Assembly: GCF_018035235.1 (NCBI RefSeq)
Contig: NZ_WPCV01000005.1
Coordinates: 558,001 to 622,000 of the forward strand
From: Citrobacter sp. On2M
GTDB lineage: Bacteria; Pseudomonadota; Gammaproteobacteria; Enterobacterales; Enterobacteriaceae
DNA: 64,000 nucleotides
Direction: 5' to 3'
Below the pieces are notes generated by a model. That model had not been told where the DNA came from. It did not search any database and saw nothing but the letters and a program-made list of their open reading frames with translations. Within the stretch, counting starts at the first letter, position 1. Every line of letters begins with the position of its first letter. This document shows positions 1 through 9,698 of the stretch, piece after piece. Made by a program: the position numbers and the translations under genes.

Positions 1-1
1 C

Positions 2-760
2 ATCTACCACACCATGTTTGACAACATGCAGAAGGCAATCGACCTGAACCGCCCTGCCTGTCAGGACACCGGGGAGATTATGTTCTTCGTGAAGGTCGGT
101 TCCCGTTTTCCGCTACTTGGCGAACTGCAAAGCATTCTGAAGCAGGCCGTTGAAGATGCCACGGTAAAAGCGCCGCTGCGCCATAACGCGGTTGAGATTT
201 TTGACGAAGTGAATACCGGAAAAAATACCGGTACGGGCGTGCCGTGGGTCACCTGGGACATCATCCCTGATAATGATGACGCGGAAATCGAAGTCTACAT
301 GGCAGGCGGCGGCTGTACGCTGCCAGGGCGCTCAAAAGTGTTAATGCCTTCTGAAGGCTATGAAGGCGTGGTGAAATTTGTCTTCGAAAATATCTCCACG
401 CTGGCTGTTAACGCCTGTCCGCCGGTATTGGTAGGTGTGGGTATAGCCACCTCTGTAGAAACCGCTGCCGTGCTTTCTCGTAAAGCGGTGCTACGCCCTA
501 TCGGATCACGCCATCCAAACCCAAAAGCGGCTGAGCTGGAACTGCGTCTGGAAGAAGGGCTTAACCGTCTGGGCATTGGGCCGCAAGGGTTGACCGGGAA
601 TAGCTCAGTGATGGGCGTGCATATCGAATCCGCCGCGCGCCACCCGTCGACTATCGGCGTTGCCGTCTCTACCGGCTGCTGGGCGCATCGTCGCGGCACG
701 CTGTTGGTTCATGCCGACCTCTCCTTCGAAAACCTGTCTCACACCCGGAGCGCGTTATGA
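2..760 (+). CDS. ttdA: L(+)-tartrate dehydratase alpha subunit, 5' end missing
   Basis: This is the iron-sulfur subunit of L(+)-tartrate dehydratase, which with TtdB converts L-tartrate to oxaloacetate during anaerobic growth on tartrate. About 252 codons are present; the gene enters from the left edge, so roughly the first 50 residues are outside the window. The reading frame is open from base 2. Three cysteines in conserved settings ([28 protein letters not shown]) are the expected ligands of the 4Fe-4S cluster in the class I fumarase-type fold. The stop overlaps the ttdB start by four bases (ATGA), so the two subunits are probably translationally coupled. The sequence is very close to E. 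coli TtdA as I recall it. Confidence 0.97.
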   Translation: MYHTMFDNMQKAIDLNRPACQDTGEIMFFVKVGSRFPLLGELQSILKQAVEDATVKAPLRHNAVEIFDEVNTGKNTGTGVPWVTWDIIPDNDDAEIEVYMAGGGCTLPGRSKVLMPSEGYEGVVKFVFENISTLAVNACPPVLVGVGIATSVETAAVLSRKAVLRPIGSRHPNPKAAELELRLEEGLNRLGIGPQGLTGNSSVMGVHIESAARHPSTIGVAVSTGCWAHRRGTLLVHADLSFENLSHTRSAL

Positions 761-1362
761 AAAAGATCCTCACAACCCCGATCAAAGCCGAAGATCTGGC
801 AGACATTCGCGTTGGCGATGTCATTTACCTGAGCGGCACGCTGGTGACCTGCCGTGACGTTTGCCACCGCCGACTGATCGAACTGAAGCGCCCGATTCCT
901 TATGACCTGAACGGCAAAGCCATTTTCCATGCGGGCCCGATCGTCCGTAAGAACTGTGATAAATGGGAGATGGTCTCCGTTGGCCCAACTACCAGCATGC
1001 GTATGGAAGCGTTTGAGAAAGACTTTATCGAGCAGACGGGCGTCAAGCTGGTGGTCGGCAAGGGCGGCATGGGACCGCTGACGGAAGAAGGCTGTAAGCA
1101 GTTCAAAGCGCTGCACGTCATCTTCCCGGCAGGCTGTGCGGTCGTGGCGGCAACTCAGGTTGAAGAAATTGAAGAGGTACACTGGACCGAACTCGGCATG
1201 CCGGAATCTCTGTGGGTATGCCGGGTAAAAGAGTTTGGCCCGCTGATCGTTTCCATCGATACCCACGGCAATAACCTGATTGCCGAAAACAAAAAGCAGT
1301 TCGCTGAACGTCGCGATCCTATCGTCGATGAAATCTGCGAGCACGTGCACTACATCAAATAA
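757..1362 (+). CDS. ttdB: L(+)-tartrate dehydratase beta subunit
   Basis: A 201-residue small subunit of L(+)-tartrate dehydratase, matching the C-terminal domain of class I fumarases. Its length is that of E. coli TtdB. The stretch [20 protein letters not shown] is the substrate-binding region of this family, and [15 protein letters not shown] follows at about residue 98. The start overlaps the ttdA stop (ATGA). The transporter gene ttdT follows after a short spacer, giving the usual ttdA-ttdB-ttdT operon. The regulator ttdR would lie to the left, outside the window. Confidence 0.97.
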   Translation: MKKILTTPIKAEDLADIRVGDVIYLSGTLVTCRDVCHRRLIELKRPIPYDLNGKAIFHAGPIVRKNCDKWEMVSVGPTTSMRMEAFEKDFIEQTGVKLVVGKGGMGPLTEEGCKQFKALHVIFPAGCAVVAATQVEEIEEVHWTELGMPESLWVCRVKEFGPLIVSIDTHGNNLIAENKKQFAERRDPIVDEICEHVHYIK

Positions 1363-1410
1363 CCCTCCCGGAGGGGCGTAATGCCTCTCCCTCTTCGCAG
1401 GGGTACAACA

Positions 1411-2874
1411 ATGGCACCTTTAGCTGGTTGGTGGCGATACCTGACTCCGCTGGTGGTCATCGCCATTATTGCTGTTCTTCCCGTCCCCACCGGTCTTGAG
1501 AGTCATACATGGCTCTATTTTGCCGTCTTTACCGGTGTGATTGTCGGGCTTATTCTGGAACCTGTACCGGGCGCGGTAGTGGCGATGATTGGCATTTCGA
1601 TCATCGCCGTCCTTTCACCGTGGCTGCTGTTCAGCCCGGAGCAACTCGCGCAGGACGGTTTTAAATTTACCGCCAAATCACTGTCGTGGGCGGTATCTGG
1701 CTTTTCAAACTCGGTTATCTGGCTGATCTTCGCGGCCTTTATGTTTGGTACCGGCTATGAGAAAACCGGACTCGGTCGGCGTATCGCGCTGATGCTGGTG
1801 AAAAAGATGGGGCACCGGACGCTGTTTCTCGGCTATGCGGTGATGTTCTCTGAGCTTATCCTCGCCCCCGTCACACCTTCCAACTCCGCGCGCGGAGCCG
1901 GAATAATCTACCCGATTATCCGCAACCTGCCGCCGCTGTATAACTCACAGCCCAATAGTACCAGTTCACGCTCCATTGGCTCATACATCATGTGGATGGG
2001 CATTGTCGCCGACTGCGTCACCAGCGCCATTTTCTTAACGGCGATGGCACCGAACCTGCTGTTGATCGGCCTGATGAAAGGTGCGTCCCACACGGCGCTG
2101 AGCTGGGGCGACTGGTTCTTAGGCATGCTGCCGCTGAGCATTTTGCTGGTGTTGACCGTGCCGTGGTTGGCGTATGTGTTGTACCCACCGGTACTGAAAT
2201 CCGGCGATCAGGTTCCACGCTGGGCGGATACAGAGCTAAAAGCGATGGGACCGCTCTGCGCTCGCGAGAAAAAGATGCTGGTGCTGATGGTCGGCGCGCT
2301 GGTACTGTGGATCTTCGGCGGCGATTTTATTGACGCCGCGATGGTCGGATACAGCGTAGTGGCCTTGATGCTGGTTTTGCGCATCATCAGTTGGGATGAC
2401 ATCGTCAGTAATAAAGCCGCGTGGAACGTCTTTTTCTGGCTGGCCTCGCTGATCACGCTCGCCACCGGACTGAACAACACCGGCTTTATCTCCTGGTTTG
2501 GCAAACTGCTGGCGGGAGGACTGAGCGGCTATTCGCCGATGATGGTGATGGTGGCGCTCATCGTGGTGTTCTACCTGCTACGCTACTTCTTTGCCAGCGC
2601 CACGGCGTATACCTCTGCCCTGGCGCCAATGATGATTGCCGCCGCGCTGGCGATGCCGGAAATCCCATTACCGGTCTTCTGCCTGATGGTTGGTGCCGCC
2701 ATTGGTCTGGGCAGCATTCTGACCCCTTACGCCACCGGTCCTAGCCCTATCTACTACGGCAGCGGCTATTTGCCGACGGTGGATTACTGGCGGCTCGGCG
2801 CTATTTTTGGCCTGATTTTTCTCGTTCTGCTGGTGATCACCGGTCTGGTCTGGATGCCCCTCGTTTTACTGTAA
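1411..2874 (+). CDS. ttdT: L-tartrate/succinate antiporter
   Basis: An inner-membrane carrier of the DASS/CitT family that imports L-tartrate in exchange for succinate. The protein of 487 residues is hydrophobic throughout, with a dozen or so predicted membrane segments. The family stretch SELILAPVTPSNSARGAG is near residue 150 and a second conserved loop, LTPYATGPSPIYYGSGY, is near residue 440. I chose ATG 1411, preceded by AGGGG at a spacing of seven, because it matches the E. coli N-terminus (WWRYL...). An upstream in-frame ATG at 1381 with GGAGGGG in front would add ten residues and cannot be excluded. It is the last gene of the tartrate operon. Confidence 0.95.
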   Translation: MAPLAGWWRYLTPLVVIAIIAVLPVPTGLESHTWLYFAVFTGVIVGLILEPVPGAVVAMIGISIIAVLSPWLLFSPEQLAQDGFKFTAKSLSWAVSGFSNSVIWLIFAAFMFGTGYEKTGLGRRIALMLVKKMGHRTLFLGYAVMFSELILAPVTPSNSARGAGIIYPIIRNLPPLYNSQPNSTSSRSIGSYIMWMGIVADCVTSAIFLTAMAPNLLLIGLMKGASHTALSWGDWFLGMLPLSILLVLTVPWLAYVLYPPVLKSGDQVPRWADTELKAMGPLCAREKKMLVLMVGALVLWIFGGDFIDAAMVGYSVVALMLVLRIISWDDIVSNKAAWNVFFWLASLITLATGLNNTGFISWFGKLLAGGLSGYSPMMVMVALIVVFYLLRYFFASATAYTSALAPMMIAAALAMPEIPLPVFCLMVGAAIGLGSILTPYATGPSPIYYGSGYLPTVDYWRLGAIFGLIFLVLLVITGLVWMPLVLL

Positions 2875-2883
2875 AACCCTGGT

Positions 2884-2904
2884 GGGGCGGCGTATTGTCG
2901 CCCC
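2884..2904 (+). terminator. Possible terminator after ttdT
   Basis: GGGGCG and CGCCCC form a six-base-pair GC stem ten bases after the ttdT stop. Only TT follows the stem, so it would be a weak intrinsic terminator. Confidence 0.45.
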
Positions 2905-2949
2905 TTAATCCATAAGCTTCTCATATGATCGATTTCCCGATGCGCTGAG

Positions 2950-2967
2950 GCATACTTTTTTGTATGC
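2950..2967. other. Inverted repeat in the ureD leader
   Basis: GCATAC and GTATGC are perfect inverted repeats separated by six T residues, about 115-130 bases before the first standard ureD start codon. It could be an operator or an RNA hairpin in the urease leader; nothing in the sequence decides between these. Confidence 0.35.
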
Positions 2968-3081
2968 AAACACCCTCATGCTGATAAGAGAAACGCTCTG
3001 GACACGGTTGCGCACGAGACACTCACAAGGGGCTGGCAGGCCGAACTGGATCTGCATTTTACCCGCACTGGGCACAAAACG

Positions 3082-3822
3082 GTGCTCGCCTCGGCGCGTC
3101 ATCATGGTCCATTGACGGTTCAGCGTCCGTTTTACCCGGAAGAGGACGTCTGTCACCTCTATTTGCTTCATCCACCGGCGGGGATCGTTGGCGGAGATGA
3201 GCTTCATATTGCCGTCACACTCGACGAAAACAGCCATGCGTTAATCACCCAGCCCGGCGCGGGCAAGTTTTATCGCAGTCGTGGGCCACAAGCGTTGCTG
3301 CACCAGCATTTCACGCTCGCTTCGAATGCCACGCTGGAGTGGCTGCCGCAGGATACGATCCTCTTTCCCGGCGCCAACGCTGTTATTCAGTCCGTCTTTC
3401 ACATCGCATCAGAGAGTCGCTTGCTGGCCTGGGATCTACTGTGTCTCGGGCGACCGGTTATGCAAGAAATCTTCAGCCACGGCGTGCTGCAAAACCGTCT
3501 GGAAGTGTGGCGGGATGGCCAGCCGCTGCTGATAGAACGCTTGCAGTTGCAGGAGGGAGACCTGAGTGGCGTTGCGCATCATCCCTGGGTCGGCACGTTG
3601 CTGTGTTATCCGGCCAGCGAACACATGCTGGAGGGCACGCGCGAACGGCTTACATCACTTGGCGATTACGCCGGAGCAACGCTTAATGACTCGCTGCTGA
3701 CAATCCGCTTTCTTGCCGACGACAACCTGATTGTACAGCGCGTTATGCGTGACATCTGGCAATTCCTGCGCCCGCTGCTGACACATAAAACGCCTGTACT
3801 ACCGCGAATCTGGCAAACCTAA
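3082..3822 (+). CDS. ureD: Urease accessory protein UreD
   Basis: UreD is the scaffold that binds apo-urease and, with UreF and UreG, delivers nickel to the active site. From GTG 3082 the product is 246 residues, against about 270 in the family. Conserved stretches include [32 protein letters not shown] and [10 protein letters not shown], and the C-terminus LPRIWQT is typical. Similarity clearly continues upstream in the same frame: from 3031 it reads GWQAELDLHF, as in Klebsiella UreD. Between the in-frame stop at 2926 and 3082 there is no ATG, GTG or TTG. The true start may be CTG 2998, which has AAGAG seven bases before it. It is the first gene of ureDABCEFG. Confidence 0.9.
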   Translation: MLASARHHGPLTVQRPFYPEEDVCHLYLLHPPAGIVGGDELHIAVTLDENSHALITQPGAGKFYRSRGPQALLHQHFTLASNATLEWLPQDTILFPGANAVIQSVFHIASESRLLAWDLLCLGRPVMQEIFSHGVLQNRLEVWRDGQPLLIERLQLQEGDLSGVAHHPWVGTLLCYPASEHMLEGTRERLTSLGDYAGATLNDSLLTIRFLADDNLIVQRVMRDIWQFLRPLLTHKTPVLPRIWQT

Positions 3823-3832
3823 GAGAACCCTT

Positions 3833-4135
3833 ATGGAACTGACTCCCAGAGAAAAAGATAAGTTGTTGCTGTTTACCGCCGCACTGGTAGCGGAACGTCG
3901 TCTGGCCCGCGGGCTGAAGCTGAACTACCCGGAATCGGTGGCGCTGATTAGCGCTTTCATCATGGAAGGCGCGCGCGACGGGCAAACCGTGGCCGCACTG
4001 ATGGAAGACGGACGTCACGTGCTGCGTCGCGATCAGGTGATGGAAGGCGTACCGGAAATGATCCCGGATATTCAGGTTGAAGCCACGTTTCCGGACGGCT
4101 CGAAGCTGGTCACCGTCCACAACCCGATCGTCTAA
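3833..4135 (+). CDS. ureA: Urease gamma subunit
   Basis: The smallest of the three structural urease subunits, 100 residues, in the UreA3-UreB3-UreC3 trimer that hydrolyses urea to ammonia and carbamate. It begins [14 protein letters not shown], the usual start of the family, and contains the conserved [13 protein letters not shown] and GQTVAALM. Length and sequence match Klebsiella-type UreA, which is a separate gene rather than the fused gamma-beta form of Helicobacter. It lies ten bases after ureD and nine before ureB, so it is in one operon. Confidence 0.97.
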   Translation: MELTPREKDKLLLFTAALVAERRLARGLKLNYPESVALISAFIMEGARDGQTVAALMEDGRHVLRRDQVMEGVPEMIPDIQVEATFPDGSKLVTVHNPIV

Positions 4136-4144
4136 GGAGCGGTA

Positions 4145-4465
4145 ATGATCCCAGGTGAATATCAAATCGCAAAAGGCAATATCGCGCTCAACCAAGGGCG
4201 GGAGACCTGCACGATCGTGGTGGAAAATCATGGCGACAGACCCATCCAGGTGGGATCGCACTATCACTTTTCTGAAGTGAACCCGGCACTGCGCTTTGAC
4301 AGGCTGGCCGCACGCGGCTTTCGTCTGAACATTGCGGCGGGCACGGCGGTACGTTTTGAGCCGGGACAAAAACGCGAAGTCGAACTGGTGCGCGTCGCTG
4401 GCGCACAAAGGATCGTCGGGTTTCGCAGCGAAGTGATGGGCGCGCTGGAGGCAGATAATGAGTGA
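4145..4465 (+). CDS. ureB: Urease beta subunit
   Basis: The beta subunit of urease, 106 residues, beginning [19 protein letters not shown]. The conserved [17 protein letters not shown] is near residue 38 and the [10 protein letters not shown] stretch near residue 70. AAGGAG lies just upstream of the start. The 3' end overlaps ureC by eight bases, which favours coupled synthesis of beta and alpha in equal amounts. Confidence 0.97.
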   Translation: MIPGEYQIAKGNIALNQGRETCTIVVENHGDRPIQVGSHYHFSEVNPALRFDRLAARGFRLNIAAGTAVRFEPGQKREVELVRVAGAQRIVGFRSEVMGALEADNE

Positions 4466-6161
4466 AATTTCCCGGCAGGCGTACGCCGACATGTTTGGCC
4501 CAACCACCGGCGATAAGGTGCGACTGGCGGATACTGACCTGTGGATCGAGGTGGAAAAAGACTTCACCACCTACGGCGAAGAGGTCAAATTCGGCGGCGG
4601 CAAAGTGATCCGCGACGGTATGGGTCAGGGACAAATGTGCGCGCAAGCGTGTGTGGATCTGGTAATAACCAACGCGTTGATCGTCGATCACTGGGGGATC
4701 GTGAAAGCGGATATCGGCATCAAAGCTGGCAGGATCTTCGCCATCGGCAAAGCGGGCAACCCTGATATTCAGCCCAACGTCACGATCCCGATAGGTGTGG
4801 GAACTGAAGTCATCGCCGGGGAGGGTAAGATCGTCACCGCGGGCGGCGTGGATACGCATATTCACTGGATCTGCCCGCAGCAGGCGCAAGAAGCGCTGGT
4901 TTCCGGCGTGACGACGATGGTAGGCGGCGGCACCGGACCGGCCGCCGGAACTCACGCCACCACCTGTACGCCGGGTCCGTGGTACATCGCGCGCATGCTG
5001 CAGGCGGCAGACGCGTTGCCGGTTAATATTGGTTTGCTGGGCAAGGGTAACGGCTCAAACCCTGACGCCCTGCGCGAGCAAATCACGGCCGGTGCCATTG
5101 GCCTGAAGATCCACGAAGACTGGGGCGCCACACCTGCCGCTATCGACTGCGCGCTGACCGTGGCCGACGAGATGGACATCCAGGTGGCACTCCACAGCGA
5201 CACGCTCAATGAATCCGGTTTCGTGGAAGATACGCTGGCGGCGATTGGCGATCGTACCATTCATACCTTCCATACCGAAGGCGCGGGCGGCGGTCATGCG
5301 CCGGATATCATTACCGCCTGCGCACATCCGAATATCCTGCCCTCCTCCACGAATCCGACATTGCCTTATACCATCAACACCATCGACGAGCATCTCGATA
5401 TGCTGATGGTTTGTCACCATCTCGATCCGGATATCGCCGAAGACGTGGCCTTTGCCGAATCACGCATTCGCCGGGAAACGATCGCTGCCGAAGATGTGCT
5501 GCATGACATTGGCGCGTTTTCCCTGACCTCGTCCGATTCACAGGCAATGGGGCGCGTGGGCGAAGTGATCCTGCGCACCTGGCAGGTGGCACACCGTATG
5601 AAGGCGCAGCGTGGCCCACTGGCTGAAGAAACCGGCGACAACGACAACCTGCGCGTTAAACGCTACGTCGCCAAATACACCATCAATCCGGCGCTAACCC
5701 ACGGTATCGCCCATGAAGTCGGCTCCGTTGAACCTGGCAAACTGGCCGATCTGGTGCTGTGGTCACCGGCATTCTTTGGCGTAAAACCGGCGACGATCGT
5801 TAAAGGCGGGATGATCGCCTGTGCGCCGATGGGCGACATCAATGCCTCGATTCCCACCCCGCAGCCGGTACATTACCGCATGATGTTTGGCGCACTTGGT
5901 GCGGCGCGGCATCACACCCGGTTGACCTTTATTTCTCAGGCCGCTGACGCGCAAAACATCCCGCAGCAGCTCAACCTGCAAAGCGCCATCGCCGTTGTCA
6001 AAGGGTGCAGAACGGTGAAAAAGGCCGACATGATCCACAACGACCTGCAACCCAATATCACTGTCGATGCTCAGACCTACGAGGTGCGTATTGATGGCGA
6101 ACTGATTACCAGCGAACCGGCAAACGTTTTGCCGATGGCGCAACGCTATTTTCTGTTTTGA
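4458..6161 (+). CDS. ureC: Urease alpha (catalytic) subunit
   Basis: The catalytic subunit of urease, 567 residues, the same length as the Klebsiella aerogenes enzyme. All active-site residues fall at the standard positions: nickel ligands H134 and H136 (THIHW), the carbamylated lysine K217 in GLKIHED, H246, H272 and D360, substrate-binding H219, and flap residues C319 and H320 (MVCHHLD). The enzyme therefore looks fully active once nickel is loaded. It is a cytoplasmic amidohydrolase that supplies ammonia as nitrogen source and buffers acid. It sits between ureB (eight-base overlap) and ureE. Confidence 0.98.
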   Translation: MSEISRQAYADMFGPTTGDKVRLADTDLWIEVEKDFTTYGEEVKFGGGKVIRDGMGQGQMCAQACVDLVITNALIVDHWGIVKADIGIKAGRIFAIGKAGNPDIQPNVTIPIGVGTEVIAGEGKIVTAGGVDTHIHWICPQQAQEALVSGVTTMVGGGTGPAAGTHATTCTPGPWYIARMLQAADALPVNIGLLGKGNGSNPDALREQITAGAIGLKIHEDWGATPAAIDCALTVADEMDIQVALHSDTLNESGFVEDTLAAIGDRTIHTFHTEGAGGGHAPDIITACAHPNILPSSTNPTLPYTINTIDEHLDMLMVCHHLDPDIAEDVAFAESRIRRETIAAEDVLHDIGAFSLTSSDSQAMGRVGEVILRTWQVAHRMKAQRGPLAEETGDNDNLRVKRYVAKYTINPALTHGIAHEVGSVEPGKLADLVLWSPAFFGVKPATIVKGGMIACAPMGDINASIPTPQPVHYRMMFGALGAARHHTRLTFISQAADAQNIPQQLNLQSAIAVVKGCRTVKKADMIHNDLQPNITVDAQTYEVRIDGELITSEPANVLPMAQRYFLF

Positions 6162-6170
6162 GGAGTGACG

Positions 6171-6629
6171 ATGATCTACCTGACCCAACGCCTTGACCAC
6201 GCCCACCGCGTCACCGCAAGCGTCACGCTACCCATTGATATGCGCGTAAAAAGTCGCGCCAGAGTAGCGCTGAACGACGGTCGCGAAGCCGGGCTGATGC
6301 TACCGCGCGGTTTGCTGTTACGCGGTGGCGACCTGCTGGCCACCGAAGATGGCAGCGAGGTGATCGAAGTGATCGCCGCGCCGGAGTCGGTTTCCGTGGT
6401 GCACTGCGTCGATCCTTTCCTGCTCGCCAAAGCCTGTTATCACCTCGGCAATCGCCACGTTCCGCTGCAAATTCTGCCCGATGAGCTGCGCTACCACCAC
6501 GATCACGTGCTGGACGCCATGCTGCGCCAGTTCAACCTCGAGGTGACGTTCGCTCAGCTACCGTTTGAACCGGAAGCAGGCGCTTATGCCAGTGAATCCC
6601 ACGGGCATCATCACGGGCATGCACACTGA
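6171..6629 (+). CDS. ureE: Urease accessory nickel metallochaperone UreE
   Basis: UreE carries nickel to the UreDFG-urease complex. The protein is 152 residues and ends in a histidine-rich tail (HGHHHGHAH), the extra nickel-binding segment seen in Klebsiella UreE. The conserved core [11 protein letters not shown], with its metal-binding histidine, is near residue 90. The start at ATG 6171 is supported by GAGGAG five bases upstream; a GTG two codons earlier is in frame but overlaps this ribosome-binding site. The stop shares one base with the ureF start (TGATG). Confidence 0.95.
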   Translation: MIYLTQRLDHAHRVTASVTLPIDMRVKSRARVALNDGREAGLMLPRGLLLRGGDLLATEDGSEVIEVIAAPESVSVVHCVDPFLLAKACYHLGNRHVPLQILPDELRYHHDHVLDAMLRQFNLEVTFAQLPFEPEAGAYASESHGHHHGHAH

Positions 6630-7300
6630 TGCATAACACCCAACAGCTACGTCTGATGCAGCTCGCCAGCAGCGCGCTCCCGGTGGGGTCGTTTACCTGG
6701 TCCCAGGGCCTGGAATGGGCGGTGGAAATCGGCTGGGTGAAAAGCGTCGATGACTTCTCTGACTGGCAAATTCAGCAGATGGAGCAGAACTTTTTTACCG
6801 TCGACCTACCGCTGCTGGCGAGGCTGTATCGCGCCTGCGAGCAGGGCGATCTCACCGCAGCGCGCCGCTGGACCGCTTACCTGTTGGCCTGCCGGGAAAC
6901 CCGCGAACTGCGGGATGAAGAACGCTGTCGGGGCGCAGCGTTTACGCGACTGGTCACCGATTGGGAAGCAGATTGCTCGCGGGAGTGGCGAACGCTCTTT
7001 GTCGACAGCCAGCTTTGCGGCATGGCCTGGCTGGGTGTGCGCTGGAAAATCCCCCTGACCGAACTGGCGTTAAGCCTCGGCTACAGCTGGATTGAGAGCG
7101 CAGTGATGGCTGGCGTCAAACTGGTTCCCTTTGGTCAACAGGCAGCCCAGCGTTTGATTATTGCGCTATGCGATCGCTATGCGCAGGGCCTGGCACAGGC
7201 GCTGGCGTGTCCTGATGCCAGTCTCGGCTCCGCAACGCCGCTGGCTGCAATCGCATCTGCCCGGCATGAAACGCAATATTCCCGATTATTCCGCTCCTGA
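6629..7300 (+). CDS. ureF: Urease accessory protein UreF
   Basis: UreF is the 223-residue helical protein that bridges UreD and UreG and is thought to act as a checkpoint for GTP-driven nickel insertion. The N-terminal [20 protein letters not shown] is the family hallmark, and [21 protein letters not shown] lies in the dimer and UreG-binding region. It begins within the ureE stop codon and ends nine bases before ureG, consistent with tight operon packing. Confidence 0.95.
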   Translation: MHNTQQLRLMQLASSALPVGSFTWSQGLEWAVEIGWVKSVDDFSDWQIQQMEQNFFTVDLPLLARLYRACEQGDLTAARRWTAYLLACRETRELRDEERCRGAAFTRLVTDWEADCSREWRTLFVDSQLCGMAWLGVRWKIPLTELALSLGYSWIESAVMAGVKLVPFGQQAAQRLIIALCDRYAQGLAQALACPDASLGSATPLAAIASARHETQYSRLFRS

Positions 7301-7309
7301 GGAGAAAAA

Positions 7310-7927
7310 ATGAGTAACAGCAAGCATCCCCTGCGCGTAGGCGTTGGCGGCCCGGTCGGTTCGGGCAAAACGGCGCTGCTGGAAGCGTTATGTAAAACCA
7401 TGCGCAGCAGCTATCAACTGGCAGTAGTCACCAACGATATCTACACCAAAGAAGATCAGCGCATTCTCACCGAAGCGGGCGCACTGGAGCCAGACAGGAT
7501 CGTCGGTGTGGAAACCGGCGGCTGCCCGCATACCGCTATCCGCGAAGATGCATCGATGAATCTGGCTGCCGTAGAGGCATTAAGCGAGAAATTCGGCAAT
7601 CTGGATCTGATTTTTGTAGAAAGCGGCGGCGATAACCTGAGCGCCACCTTCAGTCCGGAATTAGCAGATCTGACGATCTATGTGATCGACGTTGCCGAAG
7701 GCGAGAAGATCCCACGCAAAGGTGGTCCGGGGATCACTAAATCCGATTTTCTGGTGATCAATAAAACCGATTTGGCCCCATACGTCGGTGCCTCGCTGGA
7801 GGTGATGGAACGCGATACCCTGCGTATGCGCGGCGAGCGTCCGTGGACGTTCAGTAATTTAAAATCCGGAGAGGGTCTGGAAAAAATTATCGCGTTTCTT
7901 GAAGAGAAAGGGATGCTGCGGATGTAG
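7310..7927 (+). CDS. ureG: Urease accessory GTPase UreG
   Basis: UreG is the SIMIBI-class GTPase that drives nickel transfer into urease. The 205-residue protein has the P-loop [15 protein letters not shown] at residues 10-24, the metal-binding CPH motif in [11 protein letters not shown] near residue 70, and the guanine-specificity motif NKTD near residue 145. AGGAG precedes the start. It is the last gene of the operon. No nickel permease gene or urea transporter follows, so nickel must come from elsewhere in the genome. Confidence 0.97.
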   Translation: MSNSKHPLRVGVGGPVGSGKTALLEALCKTMRSSYQLAVVTNDIYTKEDQRILTEAGALEPDRIVGVETGGCPHTAIREDASMNLAAVEALSEKFGNLDLIFVESGGDNLSATFSPELADLTIYVIDVAEGEKIPRKGGPGITKSDFLVINKTDLAPYVGASLEVMERDTLRMRGERPWTFSNLKSGEGLEKIIAFLEEKGMLRM

Positions 7928-7965
7928 TGCAGTTTATCACCGGGGGGCAGCCCGCGGTTTTGTCT

Positions 7966-7992
7966 GCCCGGTAAGCGAAGCCGCCACCGGGC
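7966..7992. repeat. REP-like palindrome between ureG and tsaD
   Basis: GCCCGGT and ACCGGGC flank an inner AAGCGAAGCCGCC, giving a 27-base imperfect palindrome in the gap between the convergent ends of ureG and tsaD. Its size, GC-rich ends and position are those of enterobacterial REP elements, of the GCCCGGTGGCG type I recall from Klebsiella and Citrobacter. It has no T-tract on either exit side, so I do not call it a terminator. Confidence 0.6.
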
Positions 7993-7998
7993 AAAAAA

Positions 7999-9012
7999 TC
8001 ACGCCGCCGGTAATTCCGCCAGCGGCCAGCGTGGACGCACGGTCACGCCAAGATCTGCCGTTGCGCCCGCTTTAAAACGCACCATGCCCGCGTAGGCGAT
8101 CATCGCCCCATTATCAGTACAAAATTCCGGACGCGCGTAAAATACTTCACCACGACGTTTTTGCATCATCTCGGCCAATTTTGCGCGTAGCGTACGGTTT
8201 GCGCTCACGCCCCCTGCCATCACCAGACGTTTAAAACCGGTTTGATCCAGCGCGCGTTTGCACTTGATCATAAGCGTATCAACTACCGCATCTTCAAACG
8301 CACGAGCGATATCTGCGCGCGTCTGATCGTCATTTTCGTTATTACGAATGGTATTCGCGGCAAAGGTTTTCAGGCCGGAGAAGCTGAAATCCAGCCCCGG
8401 ACGGTCGGTCATCGGGCGCGGAAAGACAAAACGTTTTTCAACGCCTTGCGAGGCAAGCTTTGACAGCATTGGGCCGCCTGGATAATCCAGCCCCAGTAGC
8501 TTGGCCGTTTTATCGAACGCTTCGCCAGCGGCATCATCAATTGATTCGCCCAGCAATTCATACTGACCGATACCGGTGACGCTAATCAGTTGCGTATGTC
8601 CGCCGGAAACCAGCAGCGCGACGAACGGAAAAGCAGGAGGATTATCTTCCAGCATCGGTGCCAGCAGATGCCCTTCCATATGGTGTACAGGAATTGCCGG
8701 CACGCCCCAGGCAAACGCCAGGGAGCGTCCTACGGTAGCGCCGACCAACAGCGCGCCAACCAGACCAGGACCTGCGGTATACGCCACCGCATCAATCTCT
8801 TTTGCCGTCAGTCCCGCCTCTTTCAGCGCGGCCTGGATCAGCGGTACGGTTTTACGTACGTGATCGCGCGAGGCCAGTTCTGGCACTACGCCGCCGTAGT
8901 CAGCGTGTAATTTCACCTGACTATACAATTGGTTGGCTAAAAGACCTTTTTCATCGTCGTAAATGGCGATGCCGGTTTCATCGCAGGATGTTTCAATACC
9001 CAGTACACGCAT
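7999..9012 (-). CDS. tsaD: tRNA N6-threonylcarbamoyladenosine transferase TsaD
   Basis: TsaD (formerly YgjD/Gcp) transfers the threonylcarbamoyl group to A37 of ANN-decoding tRNAs together with TsaB and TsaE, and is essential. The product is 337 residues. The iron-binding histidines are in [11 protein letters not shown] near residue 110, and the ASKHA-fold nucleotide-binding signatures are [10 protein letters not shown] at the N-terminus and [12 protein letters not shown] near residue 270. It is divergent from rpsU, as in E. coli and Salmonella, and converges on ureG. Confidence 0.97.
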   Translation of the reverse strand: MRVLGIETSCDETGIAIYDDEKGLLANQLYSQVKLHADYGGVVPELASRDHVRKTVPLIQAALKEAGLTAKEIDAVAYTAGPGLVGALLVGATVGRSLAFAWGVPAIPVHHMEGHLLAPMLEDNPPAFPFVALLVSGGHTQLISVTGIGQYELLGESIDDAAGEAFDKTAKLLGLDYPGGPMLSKLASQGVEKRFVFPRPMTDRPGLDFSFSGLKTFAANTIRNNENDDQTRADIARAFEDAVVDTLMIKCKRALDQTGFKRLVMAGGVSANRTLRAKLAEMMQKRRGEVFYARPEFCTDNGAMIAYAGMVRFKAGATADLGVTVRPRWPLAELPAA

Positions 9013-9148
9013 GACTTGTTTTACCTCGCTTTATTACCGCGCAGTGTAGGACCAATGCGGGTTGATGTAAAACTTTGTTCGCCCCAGGTGTTTCGCTCGT
9101 GTATACTCCTTGTCCTTATAAAAGTCCCTTTCAAAATCGCGTCGGTGC

Positions 9149-9178
9149 TTTACAAAGCAGCAGCAATTGCAGTAAAAT
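9149..9178 (+). promoter_or_regulatory. Promoter for rpsU-dnaG-rpoD
   Basis: TTTACA and TAAAAT are separated by 18 bases, about 70 bases before rpsU, at the position of the P2 promoter of the E. coli macromolecular synthesis operon. A second likely -10 (TATACT, 9102-9107) lies upstream, where P1 would be. Assignment rests on position and match to the consensus. Confidence 0.6.
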
Positions 9179-9209
9179 TCCGCACCATTTTGAAATAAGC
9201 TGGCGTTGA

Positions 9210-9464
<255 letters not shown>

Positions 9465-9467
9465 TCT

Positions 9468-9490
9468 ATTGAGAGCCAAAGCTCTCAATT
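9468..9490 (+). terminator. Internal terminator between rpsU and dnaG
   Basis: ATTGAGAGC and GCTCTCAAT form a perfect nine-base-pair stem with loop CAAA, four bases after the rpsU stop. This is where E. coli has the partial terminator T1, which lowers dnaG expression relative to rpsU. The T-tract is very short, which fits partial termination. Confidence 0.7.
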
Positions 9491-9617
9491 CAGACTGAGT
9501 TGTAGTTGTAAGGCCGTGCTTCCGGAAGGAATGCGCGGCTTGTTTTCGTTTATACATCAGCAATTACACAAAATCATTCACACTGTATCAAGGCGGCAAG
9601 CGAGTGAATCCCCGGAG

Positions 9618-9631
9618 CTTACTTAAGTAAG
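9618..9631. repeat. 14-bp palindrome before dnaG
   Basis: CTTACTTAAGTAAG is a perfect palindrome flanked by CCCC and GGGG arms, about 70 bases before dnaG. I recall closely similar elements in other enterobacterial intergenic regions, so it may be a dispersed repeat rather than a dnaG-specific signal. Confidence 0.4.
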
Positions 9632-9698
9632 TGACAGGGGTGAGCGAGTGCAGTCAACGCAGAGACAGTTTGAAGGATGAAGTGTAATAACGGGGCAT

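Noticed and set aside
739-1350. Long minus-strand open frame of about 200 codons opposite ttdB
   Set aside because: It lies entirely opposite ttdB, which has full family similarity; the minus-strand product has none. The same holds for the frames opposite ureB/ureC (3743-4570, 4188-4955) and rpoD (12743-13393).
7966-7992. Palindrome considered as a terminator for ureG or tsaD
   Set aside because: On the + strand it is followed by A residues and on the - strand by GC-mixed sequence, so there is no T-tract. It fits a REP element better.
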